In this document: positions 1-12,500 of the stretch, piece by piece
Numbering within the stretch: the first letter of the stretch is position 1
Layout: each line of letters starts with the position of its first letter
Assembly (NCBI RefSeq): GCF_037975245.1
Contig: NC_092569.1
Coordinates: forward strand, 29,162,168 to 29,226,167
Direction of reading: 5' to 3'
Length of the DNA stretch: 64,000 nt
DNA from: Apostichopus japonicus
Lineage: Eukaryota > Echinodermata > Holothuroidea > Aspidochirotida > Stichopodidae
Notes under the pieces: model-generated
What the model was told of the DNA's origin: nothing
Database searches by the model: none
What the model saw: the letters and a program-made list of their open reading frames with translations, nothing else
Position numbers and translations under genes: made by a program

Positions 1-249
1 CTAAGGGCTATTGTGAAGGTTATGGTACGTGAAGAGTGGAAGAAACAACGGGGTCCTCAGTCTGAATGTAAAACACACCTGGTGTGTCTGTGTCTGTTTA
101 GAGTAGTTTTGAGGAGCTGGGGGGGGGGGGGTTGAATTTGGGTTATCTGTGACGTTTCTGTTTGCTGATATGGATGATATATTTGCTGAACTCCAATGTG
201 TTTGTTAGTTTTGATCCTAATATCAAGTACTTATTGGAAAGAACCGTAT
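1..249. other. 3' flank of FReD copy 1 (segmental duplicate of 53333-53580)
   Basis: No coding sequence is visible. It matches 53333-53580 with about six substitutions and a slightly different G-run (near 121-133). It probably contains the 3' UTR, but no clear AATAAA is seen on the minus strand. The duplication extends left of the window. Confidence 0.6.
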
Positions 250-518
250 CTAGACGGGTCTTATCTTCATTTCTGTGTATTTGATGTGAAATTCACCTCC
301 AGGTAGTTCATACCAGCTTATGCTTGATTTATCATCATCTGCTGCCATATAGTTACCATTGAGGTTTGATAACCCACAGTTCTTGTACCACCAGGCACCA
401 TGCTTACTATCAGCACAGTTAATACGGCTTGATCTATCATTGTCCCTGTCAAAGGTAGTGAAGTCACATGTAAGATGAGAACTCAAAGCATAACCACCAG
501 GGGGACCTCCATCTATGT
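250..518 (-). CDS. FReD copy 1 exon 8: C-terminal FReD (P subdomain, ligand and Ca site) and stop
   Basis: Acceptor TTCACAG; the split Asp codon is completed by AC. It encodes DIDGGPPGGYALSS, then FTTFDRDND (calcium-binding loop), INCADSKHGAWWYKNC (last disulfide and ligand pocket), and ends KYTEMKIRPV stop. An extra cysteine in HLTCDF is absent from copy 2, giving five cysteines in the domain. About 31 of 89 residues differ from copy 2, although the flanks are almost identical. Confidence 0.92.
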
Positions 519-3500
519 CTGTGAATTAAACAAGTAAAGATATTCCCTTAGACTACAATCCATCACAATTAAGGGACCTATCACAATATAGACACATTAA
601 ACAATTAGTAAATATGATTGGATATATTAAGTTGAATCTGGGCAGTTCCGTAAACTCGGACGTACATTTCGGATAGTTTATTGGTTCATATCTCAATGAG
701 TTAACTTTTGAGATAACTTTTAATTTGGACATTGTGTGTCATCTGCCTTCCAATATTATTCTGTGGGGTTTTCATTTTTTACCTCCTTATAAGCCGCACA
801 AAATTGTTAAAAAAAAAAACACCCTGTGACGGACGTACTTAGAAAAAGTGTTTTTTTTTCAGATTGTAAATCTTATTGTAGATCGCTGGGATATGGAATG
901 TTAAACAATTAAAAGCTTACATGTATCATGTTAATAAGACCTTAAACTAGAATAAGCAGTAAACTCAAATTTAAATTTGATCACCTTCATGGGATATTTT
1001 TGCAAAGTTCTTGTGTGAACGACATACATTTTTTTATGATGGATTTACATCTGCAAATTGTACATCCGTCACAACACAATTGAGTTCCAATAAAGCAAAG
1101 TTTAATTTGTATATTGTAACGTAACTCCCTCTGTTTCACAACTATTATTCTTACAACCTTGCAGCATGTTCTGTAACTACGGATGACAATTTATCTCAAT
1201 ACTATACAGTACATATATATAGTAGTCAACATAAACCTGACACCTACAGTACAGAGACTATACAAAAAACATACTCTAGCCCTAAACGTTGGGGTAATAT
1301 ATAATTGAAGAATCTCCATTTTTCAACAAAAAACATTTGAACCACGAACCAAAAAAGTTTGGTGAATCCCTGCCAACTAAATTAATCCCTGTTAAAAAAG
1401 GTTTACATAATGAACTTAATAACAACCAAGTCAATGCCACATTCATTCAAATTGGCACCACCGAGTTGGCATCAACAATTCCAAAATATACCAAATAAGA
1501 AATTCATATAATTTGATTCATCCACATTTTTACCACTTAGCTGAGCCGTGCTACAAGATTTTGATCCATGCTGACCTTAATGACCTTTGATCTTTGACAG
1601 TATTAGTAGGTTTTGTACTCACCAAGGGCAACTTACATACAGTGTGTGTGAGATGAGACGCATCCTAGTTAACACCATGTGAGCCTGGCAACAAAGTCTT
1701 CAGTACTTATCAATGTTGACCTCAATGACTTTTTACCTCTTTACAATCAATAAGGGTTACTTATTTTAAGCAAATCTACATTCCACTTCTAAGTCTGTAA
1801 GTGCAAAGTTTACACTACTAAGTTAACCAGGAGCTATTGACCTCAAATGAACTTTGACCTTATGTTTAATCTCTGTGACAGCATACATCAAATATTACTA
1901 CACAGCAGGACATCCATGCTGAATCTCTGTGACAGCCTACATCACAAATATCACTACACAGCAGGACATATATGCTTAATCTCTGTGACAGTCTACATCA
2001 CATATTACTACACAGCAGGAGATTCATGCCTAATCTCTGTGACAGTCTACATCACATATTACTACACATCAGGGCATTTATGCTTAATCTCTGTGACAGT
2101 CTACATCACATGTCACTACACGGCAGGAGATTCATGTTTAATCTCTGTGACAGTCTACATCACATGTCACTACACAGCAGGATATTGATGCTTAATCAAT
2201 GTGATAGTCTACATCACATTATACTACACAGCAGGACATGTAGGCTTAATATCTTTGACAGTCTACATCACAAATCACTACACAGCAGGACATTCATGCT
2301 TAATATCTGTGACAGTCTACATCACATATCACAACACAGCAGGACATGTATGCTAAATCTCTGTGACAGTCTGCATCACATATCACCATACAGCAGAACA
2401 TGTATGCTAAATCTTTGTGACAGTCTACATAACGTGTCACTACACAGCAGGATATTGATGCTTAATCAATGTGATAGTCTACATCACATTATACTACACA
2501 GCAGGACATGTAGGCTTAATATCTTTGACAGTCTACATCACAAATCACTACACAGCAGGATATTTATGCTTAATCTCTGTGGCAGTCTACATCACATATC
2601 ACCGTACAGCAGGCCATGCATGCTCAATCTCTGTGACAGCCTACATAACGTGTCACTACAGAGCAGGATATTTATGCTTAATCTCTGTGACAGTCTACAT
2701 CACATGTCACTACACAGCAGGAGATTCATGCTTAATCTCTGTGACAGTCTACATCACATATTACTACACATCAGGGCATTTATGCTTAATCTCTGTGACA
2801 GTCTACATCACATGTCAGTACACAGCAGGATATTGATGCTTTATCAATGTGATAGTCTACATCACATTATACTACACAGCAGGACATGTAGGCTTAATAT
2901 CTTTGACAGTCTTCATCACAAATCACTACACAGCAGGACATTCATGCTTAATATCTGTGACAGTCTACATCACATATCACAACACAGCAGGACATGTATG
3001 CTAAATCTCTGTGACAGTCTGCATCACATATCACCATACAGCAGAACATGTATGCTAAATCTCTGTGACAGTCTACATAACGTGTCACTACACAGCAGGA
3101 TATTTATGCTTAATCTCTGTGGCAGTCTACATCACATATCACCGTACAGCAGGCCATGCATGCTCAATCTCTGTGACAGCCTACATAACGTGACACTACA
3201 GAGCAGGATATTTATGCTTAATCTCTGTGGCAGTCTACATCACATATCACTACACAGCAAAACATTTATGCTTAATCTCTGTGACAGTCTATATCACATA
3301 TCACTACATAGCAGGACATGCATCTTAATCTGTGACAGTCTACATTACATATCACCGTATATCAGGACATGTTTGCTAAATCTCTGTGACAGTCTACATC
3401 AAATATCACTGTTGTATTTGAGTCATGTTATATCTCAGCTTATCATTGTTAGCAAGTTGTTCTTGTCTTTGTGTGATACCTTAGCATGTCACTGTACGAA

Positions 3501-6500
3501 CATGGTTTCTATGTCTTTTCATTGCTGCATTGACTGTCATTTTGCTCGGTTTATGAACTGCATGTTATGTATTAGCATTTTCACTGTCAGTAGGCCTAAT
3601 TATGCTTGATTTATGTGATGTCTTTACAGATCACAAATGTGGGCCCAACTGGTTCAAAAAGTAATGGGCCCCTCAAATTCGGACCCAAAGAATGTGTCCC
3701 AAAATGCATTTGAGGTGGAAACAAAATGTGGGCAGACCTGGCCCAAAAAAGGGGCTAGGAAGTTTTTAGACCCAGATTGCCCCAAAATTTAGGCCTATAT
3801 GTACGGGCCAGCAATGAACTAACAATTCTAAACCAAATTTGGCTACAATCCAACTTAATGTTGCGGAGTTATTGCAATGTAAAGATTTTTAGGTTTGGCT
3901 CTATAATCTCATTAATATTCATAAGGTCAGCGTCAAAACCAATAGGGCACACCTTCTCATTATAACACACCTAAATATCCATCACTCCATCACGGCGGAC
4001 TTCAGCAAGCGTCACAGACGCACAAAAAACACACACACAAACTTGACTGCATAGGTTCCTCTGCTTCCAGCAAGGAACCAGAAAAATAAATGACATCCAA
4101 AGAAATAAAAAAACAGAACATGACATTTAATAGTACAGTGAAGTTGTATACAACAAACACAGAGAGAAACCTATAGTTTGGACAAACCTGCAGTTCCACT
4201 GTAATTTCCCAGTCCAGACAGTCTGTAATTGTCACTTTCATTGTTGATCCGGAACAAGTCAAACTTAGCGTAGTATGGAGCTCCATGTTTGTTCACCATA
4301 TCGATCCGAAGTTGATAGTCACCTTGATTGGTGAGGTAATACAACTTATCATTTCCCAACCAATATTCATGGTCCAGCACACCAAAGCCTTCCTTATAGC
4401 TGGTCCAGTTACGATAGAAGTCAACGGAGCCATCAACACGACGTTGGAGTACCTGTATATAATGTAAGAATGAAAAGATAATTCCAAATTATTTTCAATA
4501 ACATTTCAATGAGAAAGTGCATTTAACTTCTTTGTAGAACGAACCTAAGGATGACCTGTGAATGAGCAGTAACATAATCTTCCAAATTAAATCCATTCTG
4601 AACTGTAATTCACCCTTCTGTTAAGTGGCATGTTAGAGCAAAGTGAATTTCACCATCTTCTCACCATAGTTGATTGTTCACAGACCATGAATGAAAACTG
4701 TTCTAATGTCTGTGTGTGTAATAGATATTCAGACCAATGTTGGATACTGTTGCTAATGTCTGAACTCTGTCCCATTACAAATAATGGAATCTTACTTTCA
4801 AACTTCCATACTATTTGCTTTGGAACAGAAACACTTTTAATGATTTTGGGCTCAGCTCTGGTTTGAAATGATTACTTCAACAAACCAAAACTGGCCTCAT
4901 TTGCGGAGAGAATGGGCCTAGTATTGCGACAGACAGATTGCTTTTGTAATAAACTCTAAATCTATATCAAGAGAGCAAACCATCTACTCTGAATCTACTC
5001 TGACAATCCCCAATTCATAGACAATGGAATCAAACACTGCAATGATCTCAAGTGGACTTCTGGAGGTTCAAAGTTAGTAAAAGAAAAGTAAGAAGTAGAA
5101 ATTACTGGAAGTTTATTGTGTCAGAACTTGTTTCTTATTCCAACGGATGTTTATTTGTTTCTAGCAAATTCACTGCCACTTCAAATGTAGACCCATAGGT
5201 AGGAACAGAACCCCTGACCATTGCGTCACAAACTAATTCCGTACCAATCGACCAAAGTGATCCTGTTGACCAGTGTGAATGCGTAATATTAAAGGAACTG
5301 TCAATGAGAATGTGTGTATAACTATTGTACAGAGCACACTTCTGGTGCTTATAATCTGACAATATCCACAGAATAACGACACTTTGGAGGCAAACTTAAC
5401 GATATTTATGACATAGGATATCATACTAGAATTAAGGTCCATCCTCCTCCGTCAGTCATATTATACATATACAATATATCGTCTATACTATAGGATGTCA
5501 TACTAGACTTACCGTCCATCCTCCTTCAGTCATATTATACATATATACAATATATCGTCTATACTATAGGATGTCATAATAGACTTACCGTCCATCCTCC
5601 TCCGTCAGTCATATTATACATGTACAATATATCGTCTATACTATAGGATGTCATACTAGACTTAGAGTCCATCCTCCTCCATCAGTCATATTATACATAT
5701 ACAATATATCGTCTATACTATAGGATGTCATACTAGACTTACCGTCCATCCTCCTCCGTCAGTCATATAACATACAATATATTGTCTATACTATAGGATG
5801 TCATACTTGACTTACCGTCCATCCTCCTCCGTCAGTCATGTTACAGAAGACATCAAATGAATCCCCATTCCAGTTAGTTGGTTTGATTGTGTAGATGCCA
5901 TCGGTTGTATTACCAGCATTGAAGACATCCAAGCAGTCTTTCATCTAATAATTACATAACAAGTTACTTAATAGCAAGCAGGCAATCCATGAAGTGACAT
6001 ATCTTATCTTATTATGGATAATATATGACCTTTGACAGCAGTACACGATCATTCAGCTTTTTCTTCATACTTTTATTGGAGTATTAAAATAGCAAACAAA
6101 AATCCTACAGAACAATATCCTGAATGAGGAAGAAACATTAACGTCACATTGAAAGGTGTTTCCTCATCCTATATACACTGCAATGGACAGACATTTTGTT
6201 TGGTGGTAATTCATACAATCTGGAAGCATTGATGCCTTGAAACTTTGTGTCAAATGCATTGCAAATCTCTGACGATTCTAAGCTATAACAAACCGAATGT
6301 TCTAATTGGCTCTACTGATAGTGTTGATGATGCCAAGATTCATGAAATGCCAATCACAACATCAAGCCTTCTCTCCTACAAAGATGACGTCGTAACCGAA
6401 TAGTGTCATGGGTATCTTAACTATTGGATGACAAAGTGGAAAAAATATCCCAATTTCAGTTTTTTCTTCTATTCATTTACAGTATTCCAAGCTTATTTCT

Positions 6501-9500
6501 TTGCTGTTTCTGTGAGATCTCTCGTCTACACTGGAAGTGATAATTAACAGCCAATATACAGTATTGTACAGCAAGGCAATATCATAATTGCTCATATGTC
6601 ACCATCAAATTTTGAATCTTAAATCTTACTCCTCAAACACAATATTCTCTTACTTCAAAATTGTATGTAATTAAGTATGTAATTCTCACCACGATAGAAG
6701 GATCATCACCAGTAGTGGTTTCCATTGGGGTGGTCTGCACTGATTCGCTGGCTATCGTTAAAACAAGAAAACAAAACAAAAATATCTCGTTTTGCTGACT
6801 CTTTACATCAGGTACGATAATACAATCATGCTGTACTATCTAAGTGTGCTCAAATTTGAAGTACTTCAGACAGATCCTTTTAGAGATCAGCTCTGATAAA
6901 TACATACATCCACGTCAAGAGTAGGGCAACAGTAATATTGCTTGTCCATGCATACCAAAAGCCTACATGTATGTACGTCTCATGGCTTGTCTACCGTGCC
7001 AGCGTATTGACAAATTCTACCAACAATTCCACACTCTTAAAACATCCGGATCAAATTTGATTCATTCCGGATCAAATTTGATCCGGTTTCCGGATCCCAG
7101 GGGCACCGACCCCGTCCGGATCAAAATGATCCGGATTTCCGGATCAAAGAACAATGACCCCATTCCGGATCAAATTTGATCCGGCTTCCGGATCCCAGGG
7201 GCACCGACCCCGCCCGGATCAAAATGATCCGGATTTCCGGATCAAAAAAACAATGACCCCATTCCGGATAAATTTGATCCCGTTTCCGTTTCAAGGGTAC
7301 TTACGTTTTGGATATGTTATGAATAAGAAACAACATACAAATCTCAATAACTTGGCCATGTCTTTATTCTTTTTAACAACTTCGTTAACAAACAACTTCA
7401 ATTATTTCTACTTATAAAAAGAGGTTGATTTGGGTTACAATACTGATGAACAAAAGCGGAAATGGAAAAGTGGATGGAATGCGAGAGTTTTATCAAGGCA
7501 GCAAAAGTGTATACTATTTTTAGTTATATCCCTGTTATATATGTGACTTGTGACTTGTTGTGGCAATTTATGTGTAACTTTTTGCTTTTAAAAACTTTAT
7601 TTTCTAACTAGAATGTCTATGTCTTATGCTTTAAAATCTCCACTAAAGATATCCTACAATAGGTACAAATGTTAGAATATGCTTAAAAGAGATCATCTCC
7701 TGCTAACTTTAACCTTTGAAATCTACATATTGCAGGATAATGAAAAATTCTGAAAAATACTACTCCACCAGCCTCTCAACGAATGGTCTTACATTATTAA
7801 CCAAATAATGATACTTTGATGTATTTTGGTTTGTTACAAATAACTTAGTACTATAGAATGACACAACTTTGATATTGTACAACTTAACAATGGGTAAGAC
7901 TTTAAAATTGCATGCACAAAATCTTTGTTACATACAGCAGAAATGATAGAGATGTGATTTGTCATGGGAATAAGAAAATGTTTGTAAAAATAATTTCCTT
8001 ACTATGTTTACCTTTGCAAAATTTTATTAAATATTAATTGCATCGAATGTTCTATGTATTAAAATAAATGAAAATACTTTGAAAACTTAAGTATTTTACT
8101 GAACTACCAACATGTTTGGAAATGAACAAGTGCTTGAATTATCACGTATGAATGCTTGATGATGTTTCTCTTGTTACTTTAAGTGGCATAAGCAGGTTTT
8201 AGTTGGAGGAGGTGGTGGGGGCTGGTTAAGTTACCAATGCATCTCTCACTGTTTATGCTAGAAAAAACACCATCCCTCTATTCATCTTTAAAATCTGAAC
8301 AGCTCACACATAACAATGAGGAATTTTTGCAATTAAATTATGCAACCGGCTCACCCAAACTATTCCAGTGCAATTTGACCTGTCAATATTGAACATGAGT
8401 GGACAAACTGAACTCAAACTATGATAAATTTGTTATCTAAGATAATGTGATATCCATTAATACCATGACGGGTAAAAAAAGGTGATGATTGCTCAGTCTT
8501 CTGGTTCAGAAAGTTCTCAAAAAGTCCCAGGTGTTGTATCATTCTATTTCTCATGTATAATTGAATTCAAGTATTTTAAAACATATGTCAACTGTCTGCA
8601 GAAGTCATTGGCAAGGTAGCCCCTTTTTTTCAACTCTACTAAACACCTGCTCTGGTTGCTCTCTTGGTCGTCATGCCAAAACGAAAGGCTGTGGCTGTTG
8701 AACTTTTTCAAGGACAGATGGTATGTTTGTGCCAATCTATTGAAAAGATATATGAGAAATTACACATTTTTGTTTTCAAATTGCAACATTCTGACATACA
8801 AGGATACAACCATACATTGCCACAATTTTAAAATTTTGCAACCAGCTCCTCCTCATCATCATCTTCACCAACACCAACACCAACACCACCACCACCACCA
8901 CCACCACCACCATCACCATCACCATCATCACCATCATCACCATCACCATCACCATCATCATCATCATCATCATCACCAACACCTCCATCATCACCACCAC
9001 CACCATCTTCACTATCATCATCACCACCACCATCACCAACACCATGCATCATTATCATTGTGATTCTCAATCATTTCATAACCGTTAGGTCATTCTCTCT
9101 GAGAAACATATATGATTTTAAGAATGTGAGGCAACCTTCGTTAACTTAAAGTACTATAAATAGTAGAGTCATAAAAGAAAGAGAAAAAGCAGATTTGCAT
9201 GATTTTGAAGCTCAGTAAAATTGCAATCAACCTAACAGGTACCCAAGGAAAGGCTAGAAAAGGACTAGCAAAACACTCATACCATACTCTTATGGCCCAA
9301 TTAACGTTGATATATTATGTGTAGCCTACAACATGGCATTATTCACTCTTCTTAAGTCTTACAGCAACAGTAAGCTTAGCGCACTTCAGTTTGGGTTCCT
9401 GTTCGCCAAGTGACTGAGCTAGAATAGCACATGTATTGAGTAAAACTCTTACCATGCCATCTGTTGTGTATTTTCTGAGAGAATATCTCCCACAGAACTC

Positions 9501-12500
9501 TTCTTATTGTCTCTGATATTAAAGGCTCTGTGATACTCCAGTCTCCAGACACGTTACCATCGCTGAAAGAACACACTCCTCTGCATCATCTGTGAAAACA
9601 ATCATTGATATCGTTTTGAGCAACAAAAGTCACTAGATGCAAAAACTACATGAATGAATGAATGGATGGATGGTAGGCTGGATGGATGAATGAAAGACTA
9701 AATAAATAAATAAATACATTTTAATTTACCTGATGTCAATTCCAAATCTGTTGTGTCAACCAGCTTTGAAGGTTTATGAGGGTCGCGAACAGACTTCTTT
9801 GTCTTATTTTGGTCCTTTCTCCTCACGTATCGCAGTCGGTTTTCCGGGTAGCCTGTTGCTTCATGGCGACCTGTGCCAGCACAAAACTAGACTTCCTGAA
9901 ATTTAGCAAAGAAAACATATGATAGAAAAATGTTACTTCTCTAAAAATTCATTGTAGTAATACCTCCATGAAAGTTCATTTCTGCAATTTTTTTTTTTTA
10001 TCTGCAGACCTCATGCAATTAAGAGCCTATTCTTATCACAAGCGTACTGTACAGCACCCACTTTTGCACACAGTATGGTATATGAACACAATTTGAAAAG
10101 ACCTGTATTTGGCCAATTTTTCCTTACCTTTTCTTGCATTTTAAAACATATTGCCATAAATGAAGTTTACTGAACGTTTCAATACGGATCTCAGATCCTT
10201 ATGATCTATTTCCATGAACAGAATAAGAATTCAGAGAAGTTTCTGCATACCATTTAGTGTGTTATTTTGCCCCTCTTATTGCCATTACTAGGCAAGACCA
10301 TAAGCAACTTTATGCTAAGGTGCATCGGTATAAGCATTAACATAAAGCGGCATACCTGCTCGGTATAACCGGGTATACCTGAAATATTCGCGGAACCGCT
10401 ACTTCAAGCGTTGACTGTACTATTACACAATACCAGGAACCTATGGACACTAGCCTACAAATGTATTTGCGATTTAATGACGACTTTACCATTTCTGTTT
10501 TTTTCTTTTGCAGAAACTTATTTAAATATTGATTAAAATAAAAAAGTAAGAAAAATCAGTGTTGTTTTCATTTCAACGCAAAAGTACAGTTCAGTACACT
10601 CCACTACTGGGCCCAGTCCAACCACAACACTACAGTAGCATATAGGTCTATGCCTTATTTGTAAAATGATCACCTAATATACAGTAGAACATACAAGGGA
10701 AAGACTGTTTCCCACGTGGGAAACACTTGCCTACAGTACTGTAGGCAAGTCTTACATTACCTAAATCTAAATTACCAGGAACCCTTATTAGGCCTTGCCT
10801 GCCTTACTTATGTCATTCAATTTATTTGGTTATCGAAAAATTACAATCCACTTTGTGGTGAAGTAGCAACTGAACATTAGAACCCACCATACAGTAATAC
10901 TGTTTTCCCTGTAGCACCATAGAGGCTTCACAATAGTACTACATACTGTTGTGTGTAGGCATGTACAGTACTGTAGTATACTGTACAGTACAGTCAATCA
11001 AAAACCTAGCGTTTATATTTTTCACACCACACGCTACACACTATAGTGTACACTGTATAACGCTAGGCCAGAGTAAACCCGTGACGGAGTGAGCATAGCT
11101 TCTTCAAATCACTAACTTTATTGCGTATGATTAACACAACAAACGAAATGGAAAGTGCCTAATAACTCACCTTTGAAATTCTTGACGTACTTCTCCAATC
11201 CCCATTGAAGTAATTTTGCTTCTACGAGATCCATAAGAGCATTTCGTGAGTGCAAAATTTCGAAAAGATGGCGTCTGTGTAAGACCGTGTAGCGTACGTT
11301 CGAGCGCTGCAGGTCACATGATGTACATCAGCCAATAGCATCAAGCTTTACGTTTTGATCAGGAACGGTACATTGAAATGATACCATGCCTAATGAAATT
11401 GAATCGGGAATGGTTGAATTTTATCCGGGAATGGATTAAAATTATCCTGAAAAGGATGAAACTATTTTTATCAGGAATCCGGGTCACAAAAGTGACCCGG
11501 AAAAATTAAGAGTGCAAGTATTATGGTATAATACGGTAAACTAGGGATGGTTAGGGCATAACTGTTCTCTGATAGAATAGCTTTGATTAAACTCTCGCTG
11601 ATTTTTCTATTCTTCAGCTTTGGATTTTCATGGATGGTTTGACCGTTCTCAGAAATAGAGAGACTTTATACTTGCAAAGGTCGGGAGAATCTAACTGCTC
11701 GAAACAAGGAAAAAGTTCCCTTACTTACGACATGTGTTGAAGTTTACTGTATAATTCCCTGAACGGGTGCAATAACCCTCGAAAATGTCTGAAGAAACAA
11801 AGCTGATGTTTATTCGATCACATGGCAATTTTTGCTGTTTCCGTTAAGGCTTTGTAGATTATAATTGGGATTGAAAAGTGGTTACAGTTTGACTAAAGAG
11901 GACAGCGACTACAGTGTCTATAACTGCAACTACATATGTATAACACAGGAACACAGGGAGTCACCGTACACAAACAAAACAAGAGGGCAATCTACTGTCT
12001 TTGCGTGAAGTCAGGGTGGTATGGTGATCACAGTGAACCAATGCACAGCTCTGTATCTATAATATTATAGGTCTAACAATACAGGCTAACCATAGAGTTC
12101 TCACAGATCTCTACTCTATCAAATTATGGTAACTTTACCAATTTTAAAGTCATGTCTGTTTCAGTCCCAATAACTGAACATGTACACAGACTTAACGTTT
12201 CATTTGCTGGCAGTGAGCATTGAGTGGCGGTTCACGACTCAAGCTGCACAGTTTTAATAATTATTGTAACAAATCAAGGGGAAATAGTTTGTCATGTGAC
12301 ATATTTAAAGGAGCACAATTTGTTAACATAAAACAGTCGTTGTCTGTGCTCATTAGTCATTCAGTGTACAGGAGTGTGTTGTTAGACTATGGGTCATCAC
12401 AGCTATTGAAAATTAGGTCATGCCAGTCGACGTCAGGCAGGGGGAGGTCAGTCAGGGCAATGTGGGGCCATCATTTGAGTTTTACAGCAATAAACAAGCT

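Larger units (their letters stand above)
7032..11514. mobile_element. 4.48-kb TIR transposable element inserted in copy 1 (CACTC termini, empty site in copy 2)
   Basis: The left end CACTCTTAAAACATCCGG and the reverse complement of the right end CACTCTTAATTTTTCCGG form imperfect terminal inverted repeats. Flanks are CA on both sides, and copy 2 reads straight through (AATTCCAAGTATTATGG near 58751), so the target duplication is about 2 bp. CACTC ends, a 2-bp TSD and subterminal CCGGATCA arrays fit an EnSpm/CACTA-like element (inference). No transposase is visible, so it is probably non-autonomous or decayed. It carries a CAC/CAT microsatellite and a small spliced gene candidate on the minus strand. 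Confidence 0.8.

Noticed and set aside
1871-3410. Regular repeats considered as a CRISPR array
   Set aside because: Contiguous 54-bp tandem units without unique spacers, in a eukaryotic intron.
1972-3609. 545-codon open frame of 18-residue repeats
   Set aside because: It is the 54-bp minisatellite read through; several frames are open, it lies in a FReD intron, and copy 2 has lost most of it.
8656-9063. PolyHis open frame (and its polyVal/Gly shadows)
   Set aside because: A CAC/CAT microsatellite in a transposable element.
9376-9576. 66-codon minus-strand frame with FSDGNVSGDWSITEP
   Set aside because: Its frame does not join in phase with the neighbouring exon candidates; kept only as an alternative reading of the element-borne gene.
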